A stretch of 64,000 nucleotides of DNA from Arthrobacter gallicola (GCF_014836775.1 NZ_JACSQD010000001.1:234255-298254); one strand, 5' to 3'. Counted from the first letter of the stretch, positions 41,681 to 51,026 are shown. The notes: generated by a model from the sequence alone, not told the origin. Numbers and translations: made by a program.

Positions 41681-43447
41681 ATGAAGTTTCTCAAGAACGC
41701 ACCCCGATTCCTGTTCTTCACCGGTAAGGGCGGAGTGGGAAAGACCTCTATCGCCTGTGCCGCGGCTCTGGCCATGACCCGGGCAGGCGAGAGGGTGTTG
41801 CTCGTGAGTACCGACCCGGCATCCAACGTGGGACAGGTTTTCGGCGTGAGTATCGGCAACACCCCTACCCCCTTGGCAGATGTACCCGGACTCACAGCCC
41901 TGGAAATCGACCCCGAGCAGGCGGCGGAGGCCTACCGTGAACGGGTTATCGGCCCGGTCAGGGGGCTGATCCCCGAGGATGAGATCGCCTCGATGACGGA
42001 ACAGCTTTCTGGTTCCTGCACCACTGAGATCGCCTCGTTCAACGAATTCACCGCACTGCTCACGGATGAGACCATAATTTCCGGTTTCGATCACGTCCTG
42101 TTCGACACCGCACCAACCGGTCACACCATCCGGCTGCTGCAGCTGCCCGGATCCTGGACGGAGTTTCTCAACGCCGGAAAGGGCGATGCCTCCTGCCTCG
42201 GTCCGTTGTCAGGGCTCGAGAAGCAGCGGGGCGTTTATGCCGGGGCCGTGGAAGCTCTGGCAGACCCTGAGCGGACCCGAATGGTGCTGGTCACCCGCGC
42301 CCAGCACTCCGCACTCACCGAAATTGCCCGCACCCACACCGATCTGGCCGAGATCGGACTGGGCAACCAGTATGTTGTTATCAACGGCGTGCTTCCCTAC
42401 CCCGGTGACGCGGACCCGCTCGCAAAAGCCATCTATGCCCGGGAACAGGCCGAACTGGCGCAGCTGCCGGCCCAACTGCGGAACCTGCCGATCGAAGAAA
42501 TCGAACTTAAGCCGGTTAACATGGTCGGAATCAAGGCACTGCAGACCCTGTTCAGTTCCCAGCCGGCACCGACGCCGCCTGCAACAACAACACAGGAGGC
42601 AGTCCCGCGGGCACCTCTGGCTGCACTGGTGGACGAGCTGGCCAAAGACGGCCACGGGCTGATCATGTGCATGGGAAAAGGCGGGGTTGGCAAGACAACG
42701 ATCGCCAGCGCTATTGCGGTGGCGCTGGCCCAGCGCGGCCACCCGGTTCATTTGACCACCACGGACCCCGCAGCTCATCTCACGGAGACCCTGGATGGAA
42801 GCCTTGTAAACCTGCGGGTGTCGCGTATTGACCCGGTCGAGGCTACCCGCCGGTACCAGGAGCGGGTCCTGGCAACCAAGGGTGCTGCCCTCGACGAACA
42901 GGGGAGGGCCGGTCTCGTGGAGGACCTGAAATCCCCGTGCAACGAGGAGGTGGCGGTCTTCCAGGCCTTCTCCCGCGTCATTCATGAAGCGAGCCGGCAT
43001 TTTGTCGTCGTTGATACGGCCCCCACCGGACATACCCTGCTGCTGCTCGATGCCACCGGCTCATATCATCGCGAAATCAGCCGCCAACTGGGGGAGGGGA
43101 CACACTTCACCACGCCCCTGATGAGGCTGCGGAACCCCGAGGAGACCAAGGTCCTGCTTGTGACTCTCGCGGAAACCACACCCCGTCTGGAGGCGGAAGA
43201 GCTGCAGGAGGATCTTGAGCGCGCCGGCATCCGGCCCTGGGCGTGGGTCATCAACAACTCCCTTGCCGCTGCCCGGCCCCGGTCACCGCTGCTGCAGCAA
43301 CGGGCAGGAGCCGAAATCAACGAGATCAACATGATTTCAGAGGCACACAGGCGGTATGCGATCGTGCCGATGCAACCCGGAGACCCGGTAGGGATTGACA
43401 CCCTCGCGGGCCTCACCCGGGGCCAGTCGGCACCCTCACTGCGCTGA
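41681..43447 (+). CDS. arsA: Arsenite-stimulated ATPase ArsA
   Basis: The 588-residue duplicated ATPase energises an arsenite pump. The two halves each have a deviant P-loop (FFTGKGGVGKTS near residue 17, CMGKGGVGKTT near 335) and the DTAPTGHT signature. The arsenite-site cysteines fall at residues 113 (LSGSCTTE), 172 (GDASCLGP) and 420 (KSPCNEE), nearly the E. coli ArsA numbering. Start ATG 41681 fits the family; a longer frame from 41621 is not supported. The metallochaperone gene arsD, which usually precedes arsA, is absent. Confidence 0.95.
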   Translation: MKFLKNAPRFLFFTGKGGVGKTSIACAAALAMTRAGERVLLVSTDPASNVGQVFGVSIGNTPTPLADVPGLTALEIDPEQAAEAYRERVIGPVRGLIPEDEIASMTEQLSGSCTTEIASFNEFTALLTDETIISGFDHVLFDTAPTGHTIRLLQLPGSWTEFLNAGKGDASCLGPLSGLEKQRGVYAGAVEALADPERTRMVLVTRAQHSALTEIARTHTDLAEIGLGNQYVVINGVLPYPGDADPLAKAIYAREQAELAQLPAQLRNLPIEEIELKPVNMVGIKALQTLFSSQPAPTPPATTTQEAVPRAPLAALVDELAKDGHGLIMCMGKGGVGKTTIASAIAVALAQRGHPVHLTTTDPAAHLTETLDGSLVNLRVSRIDPVEATRRYQERVLATKGAALDEQGRAGLVEDLKSPCNEEVAVFQAFSRVIHEASRHFVVVDTAPTGHTLLLLDATGSYHREISRQLGEGTHFTTPLMRLRNPEETKVLLVTLAETTPRLEAEELQEDLERAGIRPWAWVINNSLAAARPRSPLLQQRAGAEINEINMISEAHRRYAIVPMQPGDPVGIDTLAGLTRGQSAPSLR

Positions 43448-43682
43448 GCGAAGAAAATAAACCCAAGCGGGCGATGTCCGGGCCAACGTCTTCGCTTGCC
43501 CGCATCTGGCTGCCCCGCCCGACCGAAGCCGGCAACGGGTTCGGTCGGGCAGGCGGAGATGAACTCGGCAGCCGTCCGCTCGGAACTTTCCGGCGCGGGA
43601 GTCGGTTCAGGAGCGGCCCCGGACATCAAAGACCACGCGGTTGTCGGTCTTCAGTGGCCGTAAGGGGCTGACAAAACGGCAT
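43448..43682. other. Convergent intergenic region with a hairpin
   Basis: Between arsA and the second arsR. An 11-bp stem GCCCGACCGAA/TTCGGTCGGGC at 43517-43550 is a likely terminator for arsA. Nothing else is recognised. Confidence 0.5.
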
Positions 43683-44060
43683 TCACCGGGGAATCAGGAC
43701 TGCCGCGGCCCGTTCCAGTGCGCCCGGGACGATGGAGTAGTAGGCCCAGACGCCGCGTTTTTCCCGGTCGAGGATCCCGGCATCAACCAGAATCTTCAGA
43801 TGATGGGAGACTGTGGGCTGGCCCAGGCCGATCGGCTCGGTGAGGTCACAGACGCAGGCTTCCTTGTTTTCCTGGGCGGCGATCAGCGACACCAGACGCA
43901 GTCTGGTCGGATCGGCCACAGCCTTGAGCAGCCGTGCGAACCGCTGGGCATCCTCGGCGCTCAGTGCCTCGGAAGTCAGTGGCGTGCAGCAGGCCTCGGC
44001 GGTCGGATCGGGGGCTGTCTGTGCGGAGTTCACTGTTCCATTATGCACACAGATTGACAT
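43683..44060 (-). CDS. arsR: Second ArsR repressor
   Basis: A 125-residue ArsR with a long N-terminal arm containing a Cys pair (AEACCTPL, Cys24-Cys25) and the EACVCDLTEP motif (Cys69, Cys71). The N-terminal Cys pair plus a helix cysteine resembles the Corynebacterium glutamicum ArsR site rather than the E. coli site. The DNA-binding part is LGQPTVSHHLKILVDAGIL. It is divergent from acr3 with a shared promoter-operator region. Confidence 0.92.
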   Translation of the reverse strand: MSICVHNGTVNSAQTAPDPTAEACCTPLTSEALSAEDAQRFARLLKAVADPTRLRLVSLIAAQENKEACVCDLTEPIGLGQPTVSHHLKILVDAGILDREKRGVWAYYSIVPGALERAAAVLIPR

Positions 44061-44084
44061 GCATCGATATCTATGGAGATACTC
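44054..44084 (+). promoter_or_regulatory. Promoter and ArsR operator of the acr3 operon
   Basis: TTGACA (44054-44059) and GATACT near 44078-44083 are spaced 18 bases apart. The dyad TATCT-ATGG-AGATA (44068-44081) overlaps the -10 region, so bound ArsR would block RNA polymerase. A second AT-rich dyad (ATCGATCTATTTCGAT) follows at about 44096-44111. Confidence 0.6.
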
Positions 44085-44148
44085 GACCCGGAGACATCGA
44101 TCTATTTCGATCCCTGATGTCGAGAATTTTCCCCTGCCAAGGAGCTAC

Positions 44149-45258
44149 GTGAGCACGTCCACCGCACCACCCCAAACCCAGGTCACTGCACGGCTTTCCA
44201 CCCTCGACAGGTTCCTGCCCGTGTGGATCATCGCAGCCATGGCCGCCGGCCTCATCCTGGGCCGGCTTGTGCCCGGCATCGGACCGGCGATGGACTCGCT
44301 GAAGATCGCCAATGTGTCGCTGCCCATCGCCGTCGGCCTGCTGGTCATGATGTACCCGGTGCTGGCCAAGGTCCGCTATGACGAAACCCGTAAGGTTGTC
44401 GCTGACCGGAAACTGATGATCACCTCGCTGGTGCTGAACTGGGTGGCCGCGCCGGCGTTCATGTTTGCGCTGGCGTGGATCTTCCTTCCGGACCTGCCCG
44501 AGTACCGCACCGGGCTGATCATCGTCGGATTGGCCCGATGCATTGCCATGGTGATGATCTGGAATGACCTGGCCTGCGGGGACCGCGAAGCCGCCGCCGT
44601 GCTGGTGGCCATCAACTCCGTCTTCCAGGTTCTCGCCTTCGGCGCCCTGGGCTGGTTCTACCTGCAGGTCCTGCCCGGGTGGCTGGGTCTGGAAACAACC
44701 AGCGTGGAATTCTCCTTCTGGGCGATCACCGTCAGCGTCCTCATCTTCCTCGGCATCCCTCTGCTGGCCGGCTTCCTCACCCGTGTCCTCGGGGAAAAGG
44801 CAAAGGGCCGCGACTGGTACGAGGGCACCTTCCTGCCCAAACTTGGCCCCTGGGCGCTCTACGGCCTGCTGTTCACCATCGTGCTGCTCTTCGCCCTGCA
44901 GGGCGATGAAATCACCTCGAACCCGCTGGACGTTGCCCGGATCGCCCTGCCGCTGCTGGTCTACTTCATCGTGGTCTTCGGCGCCGGCATGATCCTGGGC
45001 AAACTCCTGAACCTGGGCTATCCCCGCACTACCACGCTGGCCTTCACCGCTGCCGGCAACAACTTCGAACTGGCCATCGCCGTGGCGATCGGCACCTACG
45101 GAGTGACCTCCGGGCAGGCGCTGGCCGGCGTCGTCGGACCCCTGATCGAAGTCCCGGTCCTGGTCGCCCTGGTCTACGTTGCCCTCTGGGCGCAGAAGAA
45201 ATTCTGGCCCGCAGCCGAACCTGCCCTTCCCGCTTCTCCAGAAAAGACGAACCGATGA
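44149..45258 (+). CDS. acr3: Arsenite efflux permease ACR3
   Basis: A 369-residue membrane protein with about ten helices. The key ACR3 cysteine is Cys131 in VGLARCIAMVMIWNDLACGD, and the helix-9 motif AAGNNFELAIAVAIG contains the conserved Glu. Start GTG 44149 follows AAGGAG by four bases. It overlaps arsC by four bases. It can work alone; whether ArsA also couples to it is unknown. Confidence 0.94.
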   Translation: MSTSTAPPQTQVTARLSTLDRFLPVWIIAAMAAGLILGRLVPGIGPAMDSLKIANVSLPIAVGLLVMMYPVLAKVRYDETRKVVADRKLMITSLVLNWVAAPAFMFALAWIFLPDLPEYRTGLIIVGLARCIAMVMIWNDLACGDREAAAVLVAINSVFQVLAFGALGWFYLQVLPGWLGLETTSVEFSFWAITVSVLIFLGIPLLAGFLTRVLGEKAKGRDWYEGTFLPKLGPWALYGLLFTIVLLFALQGDEITSNPLDVARIALPLLVYFIVVFGAGMILGKLLNLGYPRTTTLAFTAAGNNFELAIAVAIGTYGVTSGQALAGVVGPLIEVPVLVALVYVALWAQKKFWPAAEPALPASPEKTNR

Positions 45259-45677
45259 GCACCACCGAAACCACAGCCAAGCCTTCCGTCCTGTTTGTCT
45301 GTGTGCACAACGCCGGGCGGTCGCAGATGGCCGCCGCGTACCTGCGCACCCTCGGCGAGGGACGGATCGAAGTCCGGTCCGCCGGATCCGCGCCCGCCAA
45401 CTCGGTCAACCCTGCCGCCGTCGAAGCCATAGCCGAAGAGGGCATCGATATGTCGGCCGAGCTGCCCAAGGTGCTGACCACCGAGGCCGTGAAGGAGTCC
45501 GACGTCGTGATCACCATGGGCTGCGGCGACGCCTGCCCGATCTTCCCCGGCAAGCGCTACGAGGACTGGAAACTGGAGGACCCTGCCGGCCAGGGCGTGG
45601 ACGCCGTCCGCCCCATCCGCGACGACATCAAAGGCCGGATACAGGCCCTGATCGCCGACCTCCTGCCAGCTGCATAG
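45255..45677 (+). CDS. arsC: Arsenate reductase ArsC, thioredoxin-coupled type
   Basis: A 140-residue enzyme of the low-molecular-weight phosphatase fold. Active Cys16 is in FVCVHNAGRSQMA, and two further cysteines (Cys90 and Cys94 in TMGCGDACP) could form the disulfide relay used by thioredoxin-coupled enzymes. The C-terminal DPAGQGVDAVRPIRDDI is typical. The spacing of the second pair resembles the C. glutamicum ArsC1' type. A thioredoxin reductase gene follows at once, which fits this coupling. Confidence 0.92.
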   Translation: MSTTETTAKPSVLFVCVHNAGRSQMAAAYLRTLGEGRIEVRSAGSAPANSVNPAAVEAIAEEGIDMSAELPKVLTTEAVKESDVVITMGCGDACPIFPGKRYEDWKLEDPAGQGVDAVRPIRDDIKGRIQALIADLLPAA

Positions 45678-45707
45678 AAAGCGCACCAACCCTTCCAAAG
45701 GACTCAC

Positions 45708-46682
45708 ATGCCTGAACAACTGATCATCATCGGATCCGGTCCGGCCGGTTACACCGCCGCCGTGTACGCGGCACGTGCCGGTCTGCGGCCCCGGGTCATT
45801 GCCGGCGCCGTCACCGCCGGCGGGGCCCTGATGAACACCACCGAGGTGGAGAATTTCCCCGGTTTCCCCGACGGAATCCAGGGTCCGGACCTGATGGAAA
45901 AAATGAGGGCACAGGCTGAGAAGTTTGGGGCCGTCGTCGAGTACGACGACGTTTCCACCGTCTCGCTGCAGGGCCATATCAAAGAGGTGACCACCATGGG
46001 CGGAAACACCTATCAGGCTCCGGCAGTGATCCTGGCCACCGGCTCCGCGTACAAGGAATTGGGTCTGCCCGAGGAGAAATCACTGTCCGGGCATGGGGTG
46101 TCCTGGTGTGCCACCTGTGATGGGTTCTTCTTCCGGGGTCAGGACATCATCGTGGTCGGCGGAGGGGACTCCGCTATGGAAGAGGCCCTCTTCCTGACCC
46201 GCTTCGCCAATTCCGTCACGGTCATCGTCCGCCGTGACTCCCTCCGTGCCTCGAAAATCATGGCGCAGCGTGCCCGGGACAACGAAAAAATCCGCTTCGA
46301 GTTCAACAGCGCAATCGCTGCCATCCACAGCGAGGACAAGGTCACGGGAGTGACCCTGAAAGACACCGTAAATGGTGAGACCCGCGAACTGGCCGCTACG
46401 GGGATTTTTGTGGCCATCGGCCACAGACCCCGCACTGAACTCGTGCAAAACCAGATCGACCTCGACTCTGAGGGCTACATCAAGGTCGACGCCCCCACCA
46501 CCTGCACCAACCTGTCCGGCGTCTTCGCCTGCGGCGACGCCGTGGACCATCGCTACCGGCAGGCCATCACCGCTGCCGGCACCGGCTGCTCCGCAGCACT
46601 GGACGCCGAACGCTATCTGGCCGCCTTGGAAGACACCGACAGCATCGCCACCGCACTCATAGAGAAAACCACTCATGCCTGA
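45708..46682 (+). CDS. trxB: Thioredoxin reductase
   Basis: A 324-residue FAD/NADPH enzyme: FAD site [20 protein letters not shown], redox pair Cys134-Cys137 in [15 protein letters not shown] site [15 protein letters not shown] and FAD motif [10 protein letters not shown]. Its position between arsC and a flavoprotein suggests it regenerates the thioredoxin that reduces ArsC. It is probably an accessory copy in addition to a chromosomal one elsewhere. It overlaps the next gene by eight bases. Confidence 0.95.
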   Translation: MPEQLIIIGSGPAGYTAAVYAARAGLRPRVIAGAVTAGGALMNTTEVENFPGFPDGIQGPDLMEKMRAQAEKFGAVVEYDDVSTVSLQGHIKEVTTMGGNTYQAPAVILATGSAYKELGLPEEKSLSGHGVSWCATCDGFFFRGQDIIVVGGGDSAMEEALFLTRFANSVTVIVRRDSLRASKIMAQRARDNEKIRFEFNSAIAAIHSEDKVTGVTLKDTVNGETRELAATGIFVAIGHRPRTELVQNQIDLDSEGYIKVDAPTTCTNLSGVFACGDAVDHRYRQAITAAGTGCSAALDAERYLAALEDTDSIATALIEKTTHA

Positions 46683-48201
46683 GAACACAGAAACCGAACT
46701 GTCCCAGCTTCCCGTCGCCGTCATCGGCTCAGGCCCCGTCGGCCTGGCCGCTGCCGCTCACCTGATCGAGCGCGGACTAACGCCCGTCATCTTCGAGGCC
46801 GGAAACGCCCCGGCCGCCGCCGTCGAAGCCTGGGGACATATCCGCCTGTTTTCGCCGTGGCAGTACGACATTGACGCCGCCGCCCGCCGCCTGCTCGCCG
46901 ATACCGGCTGGCAGGAACCGGACGCCGAAACACTGCCCACCGGTGCCGAACTCCTTCAGCAGTACCTCCGTCCGCTGGCCGCCGTGCCTGCCATCAGCAG
47001 CGCCCTGCACACCAACACCGAAGTACTTGCCGTGAGCCGGGAAGGCCTGGACAAGACCCACACCGGCGGCCGGAAAACCACCCCCTTCCTCATTCGCGTC
47101 AAAGACGGCACCGGCACAATCACCGATCACCGCGTCCGCGCCGTCATTGATGCCTCCGGCACCTGGAACACCCCGAACCCGCTCGGCCAGGCCGGACTGC
47201 CTGCCGTAGGAGAACCGGAGGCCTACACCGCCGGCTTCATCACCGCGCCGCTGCCCGACGTCACCGGCCGGGACCGTGCCCGTTTCGCAGGCAAGCATGT
47301 GCTGGTCGTCGGTGCCGGGCACTCGGCAGCGAACACCCTGCTTGCTCTGGGAGAGCTCGCCACGCAGGAACCGGGCACCCGGATCAGCTGGGCCATCCGC
47401 CGCACCTCCGCGGCAAGCGTGTACGGCGGAGGCGATCTCGACGGTCTGCCCGCCCGTGGAGCCTTGGGGAGCCGGCTGCGCGCCCTGGTCGAGGAAGGCC
47501 GGATCGAACTGCACACCTCCTTTACCATCACCGGTTTCAAGAGCGCCGATACACTGGCCGTCCTCGGGACCACCCCGGAAGGGGAAACCCAGCTGGACGT
47601 GGACCTGCTGGTGCCGGCAACCGGCTTCCGCCCGAATCTGGACATGCTGCGCGAAATCCGCCTTGACCTCGACCCGGCAGTGGAGGCGCCGCGCGCACTG
47701 GGCCCGCTCATTGATCCCGAGTTCCACAGCTGCGGCACGGTGACACCGCACGGCGCCCGGATGCTGTCCCACCCCGAGGAGGACTTCTACATCACCGGCA
47801 TGAAGTCCTACGGGCGGGCCCCCACGTTCCTGATGGCCACCGGCTACGAACAGGTCCGCTCCATCGCCGCGGCCCTGGCCGGAGACCAGGAAGCGGCCGA
47901 CGATGTTCAGCTGGTCCTGCCCGAAACCGGTGTCTGCTCCACCGACCTCGGCGGCAGCTGCGATACCCCAGACGCGGCGACAGATCAGGGTGCCTCCTCC
48001 TGCTGCGCGGCACCGGAACCGGCAGCAACCGCTCCGGCTGCGCAGGAAAGCGAAGCCGGCTGCTGTGGAGCATCGGAACCGGCGGCAGCCGCTCCGGCTG
48101 CGCAGGAAAGCGGATCCTCCTGCTGCGGGACGCCGGAACCGGCCTTCCTTGGCATTCCCACCGGTCTGGAACACGGACGCTCCGCAGAAAAGGGGAACTA
48201 A
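46675..48201 (+). CDS. FAD-dependent oxidoreductase with Cys-Cys repeat tail
   Basis: 508 residues. The N-terminal 400 form a two-dinucleotide flavoprotein: FAD site [39 protein letters not shown] site [16 protein letters not shown] and [13 protein letters not shown]. The C-terminal 80 residues are Ala/Pro/Glu-rich with [11 protein letters not shown], then three Cys-Cys pairs at about 443-444, 463-464 and 483-484 in 20-residue repeats ([27 protein letters not shown]). The tail is likely flexible and could bind As(III). It resembles monooxygenase-like flavoproteins of actinobacterial ars islands; the reaction is unknown. Confidence 0.75.
   Translation: MPENTETELSQLPVAVIGSGPVGLAAAAHLIERGLTPVIFEAGNAPAAAVEAWGHIRLFSPWQYDIDAAARRLLADTGWQEPDAETLPTGAELLQQYLRPLAAVPAISSALHTNTEVLAVSREGLDKTHTGGRKTTPFLIRVKDGTGTITDHRVRAVIDASGTWNTPNPLGQAGLPAVGEPEAYTAGFITAPLPDVTGRDRARFAGKHVLVVGAGHSAANTLLALGELATQEPGTRISWAIRRTSAASVYGGGDLDGLPARGALGSRLRALVEEGRIELHTSFTITGFKSADTLAVLGTTPEGETQLDVDLLVPATGFRPNLDMLREIRLDLDPAVEAPRALGPLIDPEFHSCGTVTPHGARMLSHPEEDFYITGMKSYGRAPTFLMATGYEQVRSIAAALAGDQEAADDVQLVLPETGVCSTDLGGSCDTPDAATDQGASSCCAAPEPAATAPAAQESEAGCCGASEPAAAAPAAQESGSSCCGTPEPAFLGIPTGLEHGRSAEKGN
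47996..48145 (+). repeat. 60-bp in-frame repeat encoding the Cys-Cys tail
   Basis: GGAACCGGC-GC-ACCGCTCCGG-type units start at 48015 and 48075, exactly 60 bases apart, with a third partial unit near 48135. The period equals 20 codons, so each unit adds one Cys-Cys pair. Confidence 0.75.
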
Positions 48202-48623
48202 TGGCAGCCACACCGAACGTGCTGTTCATCTGCGTGAAGAACGGCGGCAAATCACAGATGGCCGCAGCCCTCATGAAGGATGTCGCCCGCGGCGCCGTTG
48301 ACGTGCACTCCGCCGGAACCAAACCCGGAGGCGCCCTTAACGAGCTCTCCGCCCGGTCCCTGGCCGAATTAGGCATCGATATCAGCTCGGAAGAGCCCAA
48401 GCCCGTCACCGAGCACATGCTGGAAGCAGCCGATGTGGTGGTGACCTTGGGCCGCGCAGCGAAGGTCACGGTGCCAGCAGGCATCCGTCACGAAATCTGG
48501 GACACTGACGAACCCTCCGAACGCGGGATCGACGGCATGGAAAGAATGCGTCTGGTCCGTGATGACATTAACCAGCGGGTCCGCAGGCTCCACGCCGAAC
48601 TGACCGGCCACGACGGCGCCTAA
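48201..48623 (+). CDS. arsC: Arsenate reductase ArsC, single-cysteine (mycothiol) type
   Basis: A 140-residue protein of the same fold as the first ArsC, but with only one cysteine in the whole sequence: Cys11 in FICVKNGGKSQMAA. No second or third redox Cys exists, so an internal disulfide is impossible. This matches the mycothiol/mycoredoxin-dependent arsenate reductases of actinobacteria. It overlaps the previous stop by one base (TAATG). Confidence 0.87.
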   Translation: MAATPNVLFICVKNGGKSQMAAALMKDVARGAVDVHSAGTKPGGALNELSARSLAELGIDISSEEPKPVTEHMLEAADVVVTLGRAAKVTVPAGIRHEIWDTDEPSERGIDGMERMRLVRDDINQRVRRLHAELTGHDGA

Positions 48624-48668
48624 ACCGGATCTCCATCACCGGCTGCCCGAGGCAAGGAAACGAGAGCA

Positions 48669-49847
48669 GTGCAGAGAACACTATCTAGGAACGTTCCCCG
48701 GGATGTCGATGTTCTGGTGATCGGCGGCGGCCAGGCAGGTCTCGCCGCGGGGTTCTATTTAAACCGTCTGCGGCGGGACGAGGCCTCCGGCAGGTCCGGT
48801 CGGGCCCCGACCTTCACCATTTTGGATGCCAGCAAGGATCCCGGCGGCGCCTGGCAGCACTACTGGCCCAGTCTGGAACTGTTCTCCCCGGCCGCCTACA
48901 GTTCCCTGCCCGGCTATCAGATGCCTGCCCGGGACGGCGACGGCAATCCGTCGGCAGAGCACGTCACTGAATATCTGCGCACCTATGAGGCGCGTTATGA
49001 CCTCCCCGTGCACCGGGCCGTGACTGTCGGGTCCGTGCGGGTATCTGCCGACGGCTACATCACCGACACCAACCAGGGGCAGTGGACCAGCCGGGCCGTC
49101 ATCAACGCCACCGGGAACTGGGGAAATCCGGTTATTCCTCAGCTGCCCGGCGGCGACTTGTTCGCCGGTCAGCAGTTGCACACCGCCGGTTACCGTGGTC
49201 CCGAAGCCCACGCAGGGCAGAAGGTCATCGTCGTTGGCGGCGGCAACTCTGGAGCGCAGATCGCGGCAGACCTGGCACCGGTTGCCACAGTCACCTGGGT
49301 GACGCGGAAACCGCCGCGCTACCTGCCCGATGATGTCGACGGACGGGCACTTTTTCAAATCGCGACCCGTCACACCCGGGCATTGGCAGCGGGGGAACCC
49401 AGCGCCGGTGATGTTGGCTCGTTGGGCGATATTGTGGCTGTGCCGGCCGTCCGGGCAGCACGGGATGCGGGTTTGCTGCAAGCACGTCCCATGTTCTCCA
49501 GGTTCATTTCCAGCGGCGTGCAGTGGGAGAACGGCGAGCAGCAAGAAGCCGATGTCGTTCTTTGGTGCACCGGGTTCCGTCCAGCGCTGCAGCACTTGCA
49601 GCCGTTGGGCCTGACCGCCCGGAACGGAGTTCCAGCAACGGACGCGCATTTGGTGACCCGGTCGGTGGATAACACGGGGCTGTTCTTTCTGGGCTACGGA
49701 GACTGGTGCGGGCCGGCATCGGCCACCCTCATTGGTGTCGGAGCCACGGCCCGGGACACCGTAGCCGCTGCTGCTGAGAGGGCAGCGCACGCTCCCTCTG
49801 AGATTTCTTCATGGGATGTCCAAAGCGAACTTACCCGCGGTCTCTGA
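48669..49847 (+). CDS. arsO: ArsO-like flavin monooxygenase
   Basis: A 392-residue NAD(P)H-dependent flavoprotein: FAD site VLVIGGGQAGLAAGFYLNRL, PGGAWQHYWPSLELFSP, NADP site VIVVGGGNSGAQIAADL, and WCTGFRPALQHLQPLG. ArsO genes are common in ars islands and the name follows that family; the substrate is not proven. The start is GTG 48669. It is the last gene of the acr3 operon apart from the small frame at 49854. Confidence 0.8.
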   Translation: MQRTLSRNVPRDVDVLVIGGGQAGLAAGFYLNRLRRDEASGRSGRAPTFTILDASKDPGGAWQHYWPSLELFSPAAYSSLPGYQMPARDGDGNPSAEHVTEYLRTYEARYDLPVHRAVTVGSVRVSADGYITDTNQGQWTSRAVINATGNWGNPVIPQLPGGDLFAGQQLHTAGYRGPEAHAGQKVIVVGGGNSGAQIAADLAPVATVTWVTRKPPRYLPDDVDGRALFQIATRHTRALAAGEPSAGDVGSLGDIVAVPAVRAARDAGLLQARPMFSRFISSGVQWENGEQQEADVVLWCTGFRPALQHLQPLGLTARNGVPATDAHLVTRSVDNTGLFFLGYGDWCGPASATLIGVGATARDTVAAAAERAAHAPSEISSWDVQSELTRGL

Positions 49848-49853
49848 GCGCGC

Positions 49854-50042
49854 ATGAGTACCGCCCAAGCCCGTAAACCTCTGGACTCCCAGATCGCCTC
49901 CGTAACCGAGCTCGTAAAGGCCGGCAACCGAGACGAGCTCCTGGATCAATTCAAGGAGCTAGAAAAGGAGAATAAGCGGTGTGACGGCCGTGAATGGCCC
50001 CACGCAGCTGAGCTGGCCGAGAGGGCTTCGCTGGTGTTGTAG
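49854..50042 (+). CDS. Small hypothetical protein
   Basis: A 62-residue charged helical protein (LDSQIASVTELVKAGNRDEL, then LEKENKRCDGREWPHAAELA). It starts 6 bases after the arsO stop, so it is probably co-transcribed. Its end meets the convergent permease gene. No known family. Confidence 0.45.
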   Translation: MSTAQARKPLDSQIASVTELVKAGNRDELLDQFKELEKENKRCDGREWPHAAELAERASLVL

Positions 50043-51026
50043 CTATGCGTGGCTGGTAATGTGGCGTGGAATCAGTCGGGGTAGGGCTTTGACGTAGGTG
50101 ACCATCCCGATGAGCTCTACGAGCGTTTGCGTGACGACGACCAGGGCAACCAGGGCCAGGGGTTCGGGTAGCGCCAGTGCTAGTGGGAGAACGACGAGGG
50201 AGTTCCTGGTCGCACCGCTGAACACCACAGCTGTCGTGCTGCCCACATCCAGACGAGCGACGTGTGCAGCGATCATTCCTACGGGAACCATGATGATCAA
50301 GAACGCGACGTAGATCGGTACGACCGCGAGCAGTGAACGTAGTTCCTGCCCGACGCCGACGATCTGGGACCCGATCACGACCGCGAGGGTGAGCATCATG
50401 AGGGGAACCATGAGGTTCTGCATGAGGTCCATCAGGTGACGAGCTGCCAGTGCTCGGCGTGCCCACCACTGGGTCAGAGCAGCTGCCATGAGGGGAATGA
50501 TGATCAGCACCACGAGGGCTTCGATGAAGGGTCCTGGCTCGATGGCTGAGACAAGCTCTGGGCCGATGAAGAGCAGCAGGTAAAGCGGCAGTAACAGCAT
50601 TTGGGTAAGCATCAGCAATGGTGCGGCCGCCAGAAGCCAGTCACTGGATCCGCCGGCCAAGCCGGAGAACACGATGACGTAGTCGATGCATGGGGTGAGC
50701 AGGACCATCATCACGCCGATGAGCAGGGCCTGGTCGTGGGCGACGAAGCGTGAGAGACCGAAGACGACGACGGGGACGATGAGGAAGTTCAGGATCATGA
50801 CGGTGGCCATGAACCGGACGTCGCGGAGGGCCTGACCGATTTTCGCGAATGGTATCCCGAGGAACGTGGCGAACAGCAGTAGGCCCAGTACTGGGTTGAT
50901 CGATATTTCCAGTGGTTCAGCGGCTGCTGGAATCAACCAACCGAAGAGGCCACCGGTGACGATGGCCAGGAGATAGAGAGGAATTTGGTGTCGTTCAAGG
51001 TCCTCAACAAGGCGCGTCATGTTCAA
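50043..51026 (-). CDS. Arsenite-permease-like protein (bile acid:Na+ symporter superfamily)
   Basis: A 327-residue membrane protein with ten predicted helices. Motifs include VLGLLLFATFLGIPFAKIGQ, TPCIDYVIVFSGLAGG (helix 4 Cys), and VFSGATRNSLVVLPLALALP, which is typical of the ACR3-related group annotated as arsenic resistance protein. It lacks the ARCIAMV form of the Cys helix seen in the ACR3 at 44149, so it is a distant paralogue, not a duplicate. It is convergent with the ars operon and has its own promoter to the right. Confidence 0.8.
   Translation of the reverse strand: MNMTRLVEDLERHQIPLYLLAIVTGGLFGWLIPAAAEPLEISINPVLGLLLFATFLGIPFAKIGQALRDVRFMATVMILNFLIVPVVVFGLSRFVAHDQALLIGVMMVLLTPCIDYVIVFSGLAGGSSDWLLAAAPLLMLTQMLLLPLYLLLFIGPELVSAIEPGPFIEALVVLIIIPLMAAALTQWWARRALAARHLMDLMQNLMVPLMMLTLAVVIGSQIVGVGQELRSLLAVVPIYVAFLIIMVPVGMIAAHVARLDVGSTTAVVFSGATRNSLVVLPLALALPEPLALVALVVVTQTLVELIGMVTYVKALPRLIPRHITSHA

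Noticed and set aside
43066..43629. 187-codon open frame on the minus strand
   Set aside because: Mostly antisense to arsA, with no motif and no start context.
46777..48213. 478-codon open frame on the minus strand
   Set aside because: Antisense to the flavoprotein; no recognisable motifs.
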